Source of the DNA: Ooceraea biroi
Lineage: Eukaryota > Arthropoda > Insecta > Hymenoptera > Formicidae
Assembly: GCF_003672135.1 (NCBI RefSeq)
Contig: NC_039506.1
Span: forward strand, 23,468,497 to 23,532,496
Direction: 5' to 3'
DNA: 64,000 nucleotides
In this document: positions 1 through 13,000 of the stretch, one piece after another
Layout: every line of letters begins with the position of its first letter
Numbering within the stretch: the first letter of the stretch is position 1
The notes under the pieces: generated by a model
What the model saw: the letters and a program-made list of their open reading frames with translations, nothing else
Database searches by the model: none
Told to the model about the DNA's origin: nothing
Translations under genes and position numbers: made by a program

Positions 1-3000
1 TCCCTCTTTAACTTGAAACAGCAACGTTATTCCGATTTTTGCGATGCAAGATCAAAAGGGTTGGTTTTCTTCAACGTCCGGATTTCTTCGCGTTAAATTA
101 GACTGTTTGTTTTTTTGCAGACAGTTACATTCATAGATTCGCTTTCGATCGACGACTCGCAGGTCGACAGAATCGCGAGGGTAAGGATTAGACATTCTTT
201 GCGCGGAAACGCGCGCGCGCGAGTGCAAGGTCCTCGCCAGGACTCCGAGTAACCCAAACCTCGGCAGGTTTTTCGGGTGCAGGTGGTTTGCCAGCATGCG
301 AACGTATGAATAGAAGACGAACGGGTGTATCCACTCATTGTATACAGGAAAGTGTGCGTGTACATTCGCGAGTGTCGAGAAAAGCGTGTCTGCTCCTTTA
401 TGCATTTGCAAAAAGATGTATACGTGTATTTACAGCTTGGAAAGAAAACTAAGAAAATATTCAATTAACCCCCTTTCTTCTCAATTTTCTCTATATTTTT
501 AAAGATACGGAGAGAACGTCTATGTTATCTTAAAACGCAATGAATGTCATCCCCTTTTTTTAAAGATTATGTATCGCAAAGAGATAATGTAACATCCAAA
601 ATACATACATATGAATTTGGACTTGCGATAATCATGCCCATCAACTTGATTCGAAGCATAGTTCCGAGAAAATGCACGACGTCTGAGAGAGAAGAGAGAA
701 AGAGGGAGAAAGACTGAAGAGGCCCGTATAATTATACTCATTCGATATCCATCGCGGATCGTTGCGGTAATCCCGATTCGATTATTAACACATGCCTAGG
801 ATCAATATCCACGTATCCTCCCTGACCGTGTGTACCGTGCCTTATGTCGGGGGGCCCGTCGTCGAGGGTCCGCCGCGGGCCAACTGCTGCACTCCGAAGC
901 TGCACTTTCGACAGCGCGGCGGACCACTCGACGGGAGCCACGCGCCGGGCCTTATGGGCCTCACTGGGGTAATTAATACCCCAGACGGGGGTGTAACCGA
1001 TATCGTACGCCCCCGCCGTCCGCGTACCTTCTCCCTTTCTCTCCTCACTCTCTCCCCGTCGCCGGACCACCTCCTCCTTTTTTTCCTTGCGAATATTAGA
1101 GGCTCCTCTCCTCCACGGAGGCCGTATGGGCCCCGTAATAATTGGCACGTGCAAAAAGGGGACGGGCCGCCCTGCTAGCACGCTGTGCTGCTCTTAAAAC
1201 TCGACATTGGGTCAGTGATGCGCAAAATTGATCCGGGTAGATCGACACGTTAGATTAATTCGTCTATCCGGCAGGAGCCGGGACAGCAGCAGGCTATATT
1301 CAGTTTCAAAAAAGAAATTAGAAAGCAGAAATTAAAGGTAAAAATTGCACGAACGATGACGCGTGCAGATTTATTTAACAAAAAGTAGCAATTCCTTGTA
1401 GCTTGACATGGCTTTACGATATATTTATAAAAATTCATAAAAATCCATACTTGGAAAAATTTAACTTATTTAAAATAATACATACGATTAATACCAATTA
1501 ATATATCGTTGATATTAAGAGGAGCTTTCTTGTTAACAACAAATTATTAATTGATATCGTTGCTTTGATCGAGTGTCTCCATAAAAGAAGGAATAGGGAT
1601 TGAGAACCGCTGCTATGCGCGGCGACTACGAGGACGGGGAGGATTGAAGGCTGGAAAGACGCTGAAGGGATTATTAAACGGTGGTAATGGCGGTAATAAA
1701 CACAATTACAATAATCTCGATGCTCGTGAGAGAGGCAGCGGCTGACCTCGGTGCTGCAGCGGTGCAAAGTGATTTAGGTATGATGTATCGCTTGACACAC
1801 GATGTCTTCATCATGCCGAACGACGTTCTTGCGAAATCACGGAAAGGGGGAGCGGTGCTGCTCGTTTTAATCGCGGTAATTAATCATTCGCGTCCAACGG
1901 TGATTTCCGCGCTCGCTTTTGCCACATCGATAAAGCACGAAACAACCGTTACGTGAATACGGCACCAAGAACGCGGTTGAATCGGTAACGCGGTAATCGG
2001 CCGATTGCACCGAGCAAGTAATACGTGGCCAGCGATTTTGTTCCGCCCTTGGCAACTGGCGCGAGATTCATCGCGTCGATTAAGTCCAGTGCAGACAAAC
2101 AAAAGTGGTCGATAACGCCAATCAATAAGGCCCAGATGCACTCGCGCTGGTCCTCGGAAACGCGTAATGAGCACATTAAACGGTGCCGCATTTTGCTGCT
2201 GGCGCTGTTCCTGCCGATCTCTCCGACATTGTTACTGTAAATTTATCCGACGAGATAACGGCGCCGGTTACCGTATACTTGTTCTGCCTTACAAAGTGCA
2301 CCGAAAATGTTCACGCACCTTGTTATCGGATGAAATCGGCTTGCGGTACATTTGTCGAGCGTTATTATTGCACGGGCGGATGCGAATTATATCGCGGTTA
2401 TGTTCTTAATAAAAAAATGATTTTGAACGCCTGCGTACTTTCGTCCTTCTGACCATGGAGGTATCATCGTTCGCTCGTTAATATCGTCGATGCGAGCACG
2501 AATTTTTCTCTAACCTTCTCGGACAATGCGTCGCATTACATCGCAATGGCGGCGGCGATGGCCAATCAAGTATTATAATTCGTCGCTCACTGCTCGAGGC
2601 GGCGCATAATTTAACGCAAACAAGACCCTTAAGGACCGGGCTAGCAGTCGCTTTAAAAGTCACTGTTCACGCCTGTCACAATATTTTACGTACGAATGGG
2701 CGTTCGAGCCTGCGGGGGTTGCCTTTTGTGTCGCCCGTCTCTCGTAATTTATGCCCTTTTAAATAGGGCGAGTCTTCGAGTCGGGAGACGACGATCAGGT
2801 TGGCTAACCACCCTAAAAAATCCACAGAAAATCGTTGAATGCGTTTGTCTCTCCCATAACTCCGCCCTATTTGCGTCTTCCGAAACTTGTCACGGATGTA
2901 AATCACACGTGACGTTTCTTTCGTTCATCTCGAGGGGTGGAAACGCGTTCGATCGAGTGAAAATTAGGACAAAAATTATGCAGTTTCGCGCCTTGTCGGT

Positions 3001-6000
3001 GACCATCCTCGGGACTATCCTCCGTTGAATCCCACCTTTCCCTCGAGCGAGTTCTTTCGACCTTTTCGAGAAGGATGGCTGCAACTTGACAAGGGTTGGA
3101 TTATGCGAATAAACAGGCGGAGATTTCGCTGCTATAGGAAAACCTAGGAAAGAACTCTTTGAGGATTGTGGAACGCTCGAACTTATGATGCATTCACACC
3201 ATAAATTTTGATATGTGTCATGGGATAGCTTACTGTATTAAATTTAATATGACTTTGAAAGAAGTTGATCTTTGATGATAAAAATTGAAAATTTCAATAT
3301 AATCAATTATATCAATCTTTATTATAAATATTATCTTTATCATACTGTTTACTTACATTAAAAATATATAAATTCCTAAATACTTTTTTATATATTAGAA
3401 ATCGTAAATTGTTACAGATATAATGTAATTATTACGTTAACATTTGACAAAGTTTTGCTTTCTAAAAATAAGTTTCTGGAGATTTTCTGAAACATTTGTT
3501 TAAGCTATAGAGACTGCGTAAAGGACATACTTAATATGTCATTATTTTGCTCTTGTAAATGTCGTGCAACTACAATTCACTTGGTTGTGTTAGATTTGGT
3601 GTTTGCGTTGAAAGGTTACGCCTTGCCGTGAATTGATGTGATGTGGAGTTTAAGACTAGCGGTGAGCAGTGTCTGGATGTTATACGGGTGAAAGGGCAGG
3701 TGGACCTAAATGTTCGGTGGCTTAGCGGCGATAAACGTGGGATATTGCGTTAACACGTAAAACGTGATACCGGTAGGCAAGAGGTATCCCGATGATTCCC
3801 GCTGCTTGTTGACCACGACTCTTTTCAGATTTTATCTCAGCGGTGCGTTCGTGAATGAAAGGAATTTATATCCCTCGAGTGCACTTGATCCTTCATAAGG
3901 CCCTTGGATTGTCAGGATTCACGCTTGGATATAAATCAGGGAGCTCGGGGCGACGACACGCTGAGAACCGTAGATCAAATTGAATAGGCGCGGTCACCTA
4001 CAAAAGCGCATATCGATAATCAGATTTACTGTCCTCTTCCGTAGTTCTCGAGTTTACTATGTAATACACATTTCCAATGATGAGTGAACAGCGTCATAAT
4101 CTTTATTTTAACTACAATCACAAAGTATTTAGCCGAATTAACATTATTATAATGATTATATCAATCCTTGTTAGTTGTGTCACTTATGACGTGACATTGC
4201 AATTTTATATAAATATAAATTGCTGTGGAAGATAATAAGAGTAAAACAAATTAACCCTTCTAGTACACAACTGCACGAAGGGAGAATGCAGATTGTACAA
4301 TTAGTAAAATGTTTTTTGGAAATACAAAGTGTTTTTATATAAAATAATCTTAACAAAATATCTACGAAATAAACATTGAATAATACTCTAACACAGCAGC
4401 AAATTATGCGTCGGATAAAAGTTAAAATAAATAAATAAAAATTAAAATAAATATATTACGTACAAGTGGTTTTCTTATGCAACATACTGTATATACTTAA
4501 TTGAGATATGTCGCCGATCCGGCGAATTGATCTCTTTAATTAAACTGGAACATTATGACTAAGCTCGTGCGAAACAATTTCCACTCCGTAGATATCATGA
4601 ACCTGCGTATGCGTGTCGGTGGATCCCGTAACGAGGGTCGGAAACACACGAAATAAATTGTAATTACTATTGCCCCGGCCGCAAGCGCGCGCCGCGGCAT
4701 GTTATCCCTTCGTTCTTAAAGGTGCAATTAACCCTTTCGAAGGGAATGGATCGTAACGCACGGTAACTATAACACGTTTTCGCCACTGTGCTTGGATAAA
4801 TATTCAAGAGCTGATGACACTTATATGTCCTTCCTTATCGCTGCATTGATGCAGCGACTTGATTGTGTCTCCTATCTTTTAATTAACAAACGATAAGACA
4901 TCATCGTTTTTAAGAGCTCGATGTCGCGTTATAAATCTCAATTGTACAACTTGACTAAAGAAGCAGAATGTTAAAAAGAGTTATTTCATGATATAAAAGC
5001 GTTGTTCTAATTAAAGGTACTTGTACTTAACGATACCATTAAAGTACGATTAACGATGCACTCGTTAATCGTTAAAGTATCATACTAATTTAATTAATTA
5101 CTGATTTTAAATTATTATTTAAACTTATTAATATCTCGTACATGCTTTGAATGCGAAATCATTTCGTCATAAACATCAGATTTACGCATCACTCGAGATG
5201 TCATAATGGAAAAAGAACGAACGATTTAAAATTATTTAAATTGGAAGTAAAACACCATATAAGGACAAGGACTGCGTAAAAAGTTATACAAAGTACGCGC
5301 GATATTATGTGAGTCGTTTATTTCCTTCGTTGCGCTGTAAAGATGGAATTTAAGGGAAGCCGGCGGAGCAATATAAAGTTTTATTCGCGCCGATGAGTTT
5401 CGGCTTTTTGCACTTCGTTAAAGCGGTAGCGCACGCGATAAAGGCTGAGGGACTTCATGCCTGCGCAGCGCGTGGCCGCGGATCGCCCCGTAAATTCTTC
5501 TCGTTCATTTCTCTTTTTTCTGTTTTTTAAGCGGATCTGAAATATTTGGTGGGTTGCATACGCGGGACCTTCGCGCAACAGGTCGCCCGTGGACCGTTAT
5601 CGGAAATCACGCAACCGAAATTATACCCGCGCAAGGTACCCGATCGGACAAAACTGGTTCCTTCGCGGGAGAGTCGTCTCCGTCGCGGCAGCGGAAGAGA
5701 AACATTCGGTAAATTCGTAGGGGAGAATGAAATGCAGGAAGCGTTCTGCTCCAAAAAGACATGCTCTTTCATCTCAGGTTCGTGGTATACGATAATTCCA
5801 CATTTCGCATTTATCGTAACGAATGTAAAGATTCATAATGTGGATTTCAAAGAAACAGAAGGAAGAGATAGCAGCTGATATAATAATTTTTATTAAAATC
5901 GTAATCACAATCTTAATATTATTAATTATTTGTTGATCTTCATTAATGAATGTTTTGTATAATTCCTGACGGCACGTGTCAGGCAAAATGAACTCTTTTT

Positions 6001-9000
6001 CAATCTTTATACGAAGAAAGGAAGAGAAATGACTATTTCAAAAGCAGCTGTGACTCTCTTATATTTATTCTTGTATTACTAATTACTATGCGTCACATAT
6101 GTAGTATACGTATGATAATTTTTCTTTCTTTGAAATTCCATATCGAAAAAAAGCATCGATATGGCAAGTTTGTTGCTTACGACGAGCGAGAAGCAGGTGC
6201 CGCGGTGAGGATCAAATGTGTAACACAGTACTTTCACCAGCTAATGAGACGTGTAACCAGTGACACATCTCATTAATCTATAATTTAATGACAGCAGAGA
6301 CGTATTTTTTTACTCTGCATTCATCTTAGAGCGATTACTTATTAATTAAATACACAGGCCACACGCACTTTCGCTGTAATCTGACTGCCGCTTTGTTGCA
6401 AACATCTTGCATGGCAAGATCATCTCGTGTTTATATAATTAACATTAATTGACCAGATTATAGTGTCTTCACGATTTGGTTCTCTCGCCTTAATAATCTT
6501 ACACCGCTTTACACCGCTCCCACGAAAACTTGTAAAATGTAATATACATGTGCTGCTTTTGTATCCTGGTTTTTTTATATAAGATGAAATTAAGCATTTT
6601 GAAGTAAGACGGAATTAAGTTTTTTTAATGACATCCATTAATTATTGCAGAAAGTTGTATTCTGTTAAGTAGACATATTAAGCTTTACGCGCATAGCTTT
6701 CGCGATAAATTATATTATGATAAGATCGTATCGATATAACGGTGTCGCTGATAAGGGGCGCAGGAAGTAACAACCTCGTCAACTGCACCAATGGAGATTT
6801 CTATAAAGCTTGCCTCGTCGCATCAATAACGTACTCGCAAAGTATCCATGGACCAGCGACCATAACAGCAAAGCAGCGTTATAAACTCCGGTCGAATCTG
6901 TACGGTGATTCTGAGAAAGCGTTATACTCTGCGTCGCATAATCACGAATTATTACTAACATTATCACTAATTATTACTAACTGAAACTGATGAAATATCA
7001 GATGAACATACGTTCCCTCTTGCATAAACAATTTTCTTTGCGATAGGTAATTATTATGATTCATACGTTTCTTTTATGCCATTTCATAACTTACGATCCG
7101 GCAACTTGCAGATATTCTGCGAGCATTATTTAATAACGGTACCCTCTCGCGAGGGCGATACGTCGTCAAGGATGATTTTTGATTGTAACCACGCGAGATT
7201 AATGTGGCGGAAGAATCGGAGCGCGACAGCGGCGTGGTGGAAGTAATGAAGTAATAAATGAGAGAAGCCCGAGCGAGGAGAGGGCAGGTGCTAGCGCGTG
7301 CCCCGTGATAACGTGGGATCCTTAAGGAGTTACCAACAAGAAAGGAGCGTCTTGTAGACGACGCGTGTACCTCTTACACGCGTCCCACGTGTCGCGTGCA
7401 GGCGTGCTCTTTGTCTTACAAGCACATTCATTTTTACTCATTACGCAAGAGCCCTTCGTCGCAAACGACTGACTCGTACAACAGGTCTCGTACAGTTAAA
7501 TCGGCTTTCAGTCGTGGTTCGTAAAATTTCGTACGCGGCGAACGAGATTGACGTGATTAATTAGAATTTTAATAATGGATAACAGAATTGTTATAAAACA
7601 ATTGTTGAAGAGCGCAGGAACATGTAACGCTAAATTTCTCGATTAACTCTATTTACGGAGAAGAAATGCGGGGTCTTTAGGGCGAGGACGGAGCTTTCGT
7701 TTTCTCGGCTCCTCCGGTTCATCTGGAGCGAAAGGAAATTAATGGTCGCTTGCACTGCCGGCAGATAATGAGGCGCACATAGGTATTCCTCGAAAATTTC
7801 CTCGTAAAGTGATCAGCTTCTCGGTACGGTGAGAGTTATTTTAAGCGTTTCTCACGTTAGCGTGATAGCTACCAAGCAGTCAAGTTGCTACTAATAAGAC
7901 ATTCCTCGCGGAGGAAACGAAACGCCTGCGGCGTTCAGCTGTACGAAAACCCGCGTGAAAAGTACCACATGCTCGATCGGAGTCACGGTGTTTAAATTAA
8001 CTTCAAACTAGTCGTCGATCGAAGGCATAATAATTAACGTAGTCTTGATATACACGTGATAACGCGGCTTTAATGCGATAACGAATCACGAAGCGCCGTG
8101 AGGCCCTTCACGGTCATTTAGTCGCGAACTACCGTTACGGTATATGGGACCCTTCATTAATAATGCAATAACCGTGGGCCATACAACATGCTCCAGGTGA
8201 ATAAAGTCCGGTCACACAGCGGGCACGCGGTAATCAAATTGCATGATTACGCGCGGATATATTTAGCACCCGCTCGAGTCAACACGATCAGTCGATTTTC
8301 GTGACTTCTATCCACGTCCGTCGACTTCTGTCAGTGATGAATACTTTCCTGCGCCTTCACGATATATCACGATGTATCTCTTTTGGGAGAAGGAGAACTT
8401 TGTTCATGCTTCGTTCTTCGTATAATACATTTTATCCGGGCGGGAAGGTTCCTCGACTATTTTCGTAAAAAGGCAGCGAAACACGCGAGCATCGCGCGTC
8501 GCGAATAAGGCCCATTTGGGAACCGACAGTGAACATGCACGATTTATTAAATTATACAGATCGAACGCGATGCACGCGCGAGATAACGCCACTGCGCGAT
8601 TATGTTGCGCCTCTCCTTTCTTTTTCGTCTCTTATCCAGGGCACACTCTCGTTTCGGTGAAGTACAAGTCCTGGCGCTGCCCTCTCTCATCCCTCTGGCT
8701 CTCATTTCGGCGAGACGAGCGTTCGTGTCGGGATGCGATCGACAAAGGGATCGTCCTGCTTAGCGATTTCACGCTTCGATTTCGCGAAACGAATGGCGGA
8801 AGTGGCGTTGAGCGTGCATCCTCTTGAATCAGTCCTCGCCGCCAGTTTTGAGCCAACTGGCGGCTCGATTTATGCACTTTCGTAAGTCTCATTTTTTATT
8901 TAAAATCGTGCAACAGGATCAAGCATTTAGCATCCTGGATTTATTTCAAAGTTAACAAAACACAGCTTCGTGGGATCGATGTGTCGATAATTCGATCATC

Positions 9001-9858
9001 GAGTGAGATTAATAGCTACACCGCAGATCGGAAATCTCTTTTCGTCTCCTCGCGATTGGTTTTGCGCGCGTCAGCCGGTTTATACCCGCGGGATGAATTT
9101 GCGGTGGCGGTTCGCGGAAGCAAGATTGAAGATTGAAAATCAGTGCCTTTCCTTGCGCGCTCTCGCGGCGTTCCGCTCCTCTCGCCCGCAGCTTCCTTTC
9201 CTCCTGTTGTATTACGTACTCCGGGGACCCTTGCCGTCGAGTTCACGGAATCCGGTAATCCTCATAATCGCCACGTAGAGCCGCGGGCTTACGACGAAAT
9301 TCGCGGTTTTCACCGAGGCGCGGCATGCCCATACTAGGAGGGCACTAGGCGCACTCGCGCACTCACGGCCATAACCGAGGTTTATGCACCTCTCGGCAGC
9401 CTGTCTTACAGCCGTCGAGCACGGTGGACTGATGGCCGGTAATGGACGATGCGTTCCCCTAATCACGCCCTTGCCCGTTCACGTTCCGCGAATATCGGAG
9501 GAATTAGCCGGGGGTGATTATAGATGCCCGGGGAGATCCCGGAGCGCCGCCTGTGCACCGCGCGCGCACGCTTTTTAAGACCGTATTTATTGTTTTCCGT
9601 AATTCGCGCACGGTAACGATGCAGGCAAGATTTTATAGCGCTGATGGCGCGCAGCAGAAATGCACGCCGGTGGAAAGTTTACCGGGAAAAAGTTAGCCGC
9701 AATCTATCCTCGGCCATCGAGAATCGCGATCGTAAACGGCTCCGATGATTTGGTAGCTCTAGGCTTGCTCAAAGCTGGAAATGCCTGTGCGACACTCGTC
9801 TAGATTCGCCAGTCTAATTTTTAGACTTATGTGTAATGAAGAGATACATGTATTTGTT
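1..9858. other. intergenic, no gene recognised
   Basis: A GC- and CpG-rich island occupies 780-1180; frames on both strands through it have no domain. AT-rich DNA fills roughly 3180-3580, 4100-5300 and 5880-6700. Small perfect hairpins occur at about 5048-5072 (CGATTAACGA stem) and 9811-9827 (AGTCTAA stem). A 10-bp inverted repeat pairs 3864-3873 with 3927-3936. Nothing else stands out. Confidence 0.6.
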
Positions 9859-10077
9859 TATTAAGTCATTAACTAAGTAATCCGAATCGTGTCTAAATGG
9901 CGATGTTTAATGTAGCAATATTTAGAGAAAATTTTTTTAACAAATGTTTAAAAAACTTTGTTTGCTTATTTCTGCTATAAAATTAATAAATGATAAGCTA
10001 TATTGTGCTGTCATAAGTATGTGTCTAGTTTGATTTATCGTCATCTAGACACGAATTACTTAGTAAATGACTTAATA
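9859..10077. mobile_element. MITE-like element, 219 bp, with about 41-46-bp terminal inverted repeats
   Basis: The left end 9859-9904 and the right end 10037-10077 are inverted copies. Both begin TATTAAGTCATT, then share ACTAAGTAAT and TCGTGTCTA. The left arm has a 5-nt insertion and there are a few mismatches. If the outer TA is the target duplication (9859-9860 and 10076-10077), the element resembles a Tc1/mariner-type MITE. The interior is AT-rich and non-coding. Confidence 0.75.
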
Positions 10078-13000
10078 TCATCAGGTATCCGTTTTTCAAC
10101 TTGAAAAATAATTTTGGCTAACTATCTGGCAGTTTCTGCTTAATCTCAAGAAATCGCAAGCGGTGATGAAGAATCTTTCATCGTTTCGCAGCCGACGTCG
10201 TGCCTCGTTATCGGGAATACCAGGAGATTGACAGATATTAGCATAAGGGAAGGGTTGGTATGACGTATCGATTTATCCCGATGATCGAGAAGAGTGGCAA
10301 GCGCACCGGTTCGCCGGCCAATCGCAGTTAGGCGATCCGAAAACCTCAGAGATGCCTTCCTTCGGTCCCCCTTCGGTACCTCTATAGTCCCTTTCCCTCC
10401 AGATCGAGCCCTGCAACGGCACACGGCCTTCTACAGGTGTTCCCTATCGACGTATCACGGCGCGTATACGCATATTTAATGCGCCGCGTGGATTTTGCAC
10501 GCGCCTCGGATTGGAGCGCGTAATTTATTCGATGGCCCATCGCTGGAAACCGCTTCGGAGGGTCCTTGCCCTCGTAGAGCGGGATACAGATTCCCGTGAG
10601 TAAATTGGCCGGGTGTGCGCGAAAAACTCGTCGTGCTGCAGGCTCGCTCGGGAAGTCTCACTCGAGCACTTCAATTTTAATTATGCATAAGCCGTAAGGA
10701 TCACTTACGTGCGTTGGACGAGTCCAAAATTTATTTTTGCATAAAAAAATAGACTGGTTGATTTTTACGCTAAAATGAATTGACGTATAAAATTGATCTC
10801 TCTAAATTGATATCTCTAAATTGTTGTCGCGGGAGCATTTTATTGCCTATATCTCAGCGTTATTCATTACGCTGACCATATTTGTAGTTTCTGAAAAATC
10901 GGCCGTCGTCTGTAAGTTTGTCTGCGTATCTGATAATTATTAAGTTAATAAGATACGAGTCATCGAGAAAATCGGTGTACAAAGCCGTTACTCATGCTCG
11001 ATGGATAGTGAAATGCATTACTCGACAGCCGAGATGAGAAGAGAGAGGAGAGAGATGGCTTATTTTATCGCGATGTACGCCTTTTTGTACAAATAAAAAT
11101 AGAGCGCGTTAGGTGATGAAGGAAATTGACGTCACTCGCGACACGAATTATGATGTGCGCATAAAATAATATTTATCTGTTGAAGAGTGTGCGTAGAGCC
11201 ATTAAGTGGAAATGAAGTCGCGAAAGTCGACCGGCTAACGAAACGAAATTAAGCGCTTAATTGTTCGCCAAGGTAGGAGTATAATATTTTAACGATGTGA
11301 CAGCAAAATGATCTTCTTACGCGCAGCGCGATAACGAATTCCGTTATGATTGCGGATTTGTATTGCTCAGGAAATAAATGCGTGACCGCGCATCGCGTGA
11401 AAGTAATTCGAAAGAGATTGCAAATGGAATGCAAATTTATTAGGGTATCATTGGTATTAAACGTTACCGTAAACGCCGTAAAATGTAGAAGATCGTAAAC
11501 AATGACATGAAGAAATTGTACCGCAATGCAATTTTCTTGATAATTAGTAATATCAGTTGAGATAATTGTACGCCACATTACCATAACTCTCCAAATATTT
11601 TGAGAAAGCTCGACAACGATCAACCGAGATAGTTAATCCAGTTTTCCCGTTCCGAGATTAAAAATCACTTCTCGACTGTGAACATTAATCCTGAATCCCA
11701 GAAAACGGATGCTTCATCAAAACTGTACATGTCGCGTAAACATATGTGATTTCGCGCTGAAATGCGGCGAATTATTTATTTAAATCCATCATCAAAGTGT
11801 GTCCTCGCGATGGTACCCGCGCTCCCTATCCTTCTTCTCTCATGCTGGCGCGAGATGGCTCAATTTATTCGCGCTCGTAAAAATTCTGCAGATGTCACGG
11901 AGAGGCATAAAGCCTTGTTAATTGGGCGCGAAATTAAACAACCCTGTCAAAGGCGCACTAGGATCCCATTAATGATGCTCGTAATGATGTCGCGTCGCGT
12001 CTTCGTTTAAAAATTAAAAGAAAGGGAAGAAAAAGAACAGAATGAAAAAAAGAAAATAATAAATAGAGATACGGGAGGCTGCCCCTATAAGAAAAGGAAA
12101 TAAAGAAACGAAGTGCGAGGGAGGAAGAGAAGCTGCGTCGGCGAAGCTGGAGGATCGCACGTGAGATCACGATGTTGTGTATCGCGCGAGCGGGATAAGT
12201 TCCCGCATAGGTGCACACACATCAGTTTAATTATCACCGGGAAACGCCTCGGTTAATTATTGCACCGCGATCTTCTTAAATTACGAACGGCAGGTGCGCG
12301 GCGGCGGTGGCCGTTTCCTCAAGATTTAGAAACCGTCAACGGGAGCGGGTTCATTAAAAGTTTATGCGTACGGTAGCGCGCGCTATAAATTATATTGCCG
12401 CGTCCTTCGTTCTGCGCGGTCGGGAGTCCGCGGGCTCGAAGATTCAAAAAGCGCATGCTGCACGATATTGAAATTACGCGTCCTGATACGATTTATTATT
12501 GCGCGCCGCGTATATCACCTCGCACGAGCAAGTTGACTTGTTATCGAGAGCGAAATTGATTAATATCTTTATTATTTTTATTATCGTCGGCGTTATCTTT
12601 ACCGGTTCTTTTTTCCATGGAAACCCCGTTGCATTGCATTAATGGGAGGAATAAAAATTTTTTATTCCTTCCTCGATGCTGTCGTTACATAGAATTTAAA
12701 TCGTTCGGGCGGCTCTCGAGCAGATCGAGGAATAAAAACGTACGATGTGAAGGAGGGCTGAAAAGAGACATGGATATTTCCGGCGACTTGCTTGGAATGA
12801 TTTATTACCATTATAAGAGCCAATCGAGCCGTTGGATTTATAGTCCGTATCATCTGAATGAAAATGACGATCCTTTACGTTTCATTAAGTGATAGTGGAT
12901 CGAATCATTATTTAGAGACGATTTTCGCCCGACTGAACCTCTTCGTTTTGAAATCTGCATGAAAAATGTCGTATTTCGGGAGAATCGTGGAGGCTTCTTG

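Noticed and set aside
792..1178. Overlapping long frames on both strands in a GC-rich island
   Set aside because: Open frames on both strands reflect high GC and few stops; no domain or splice pattern favours either.
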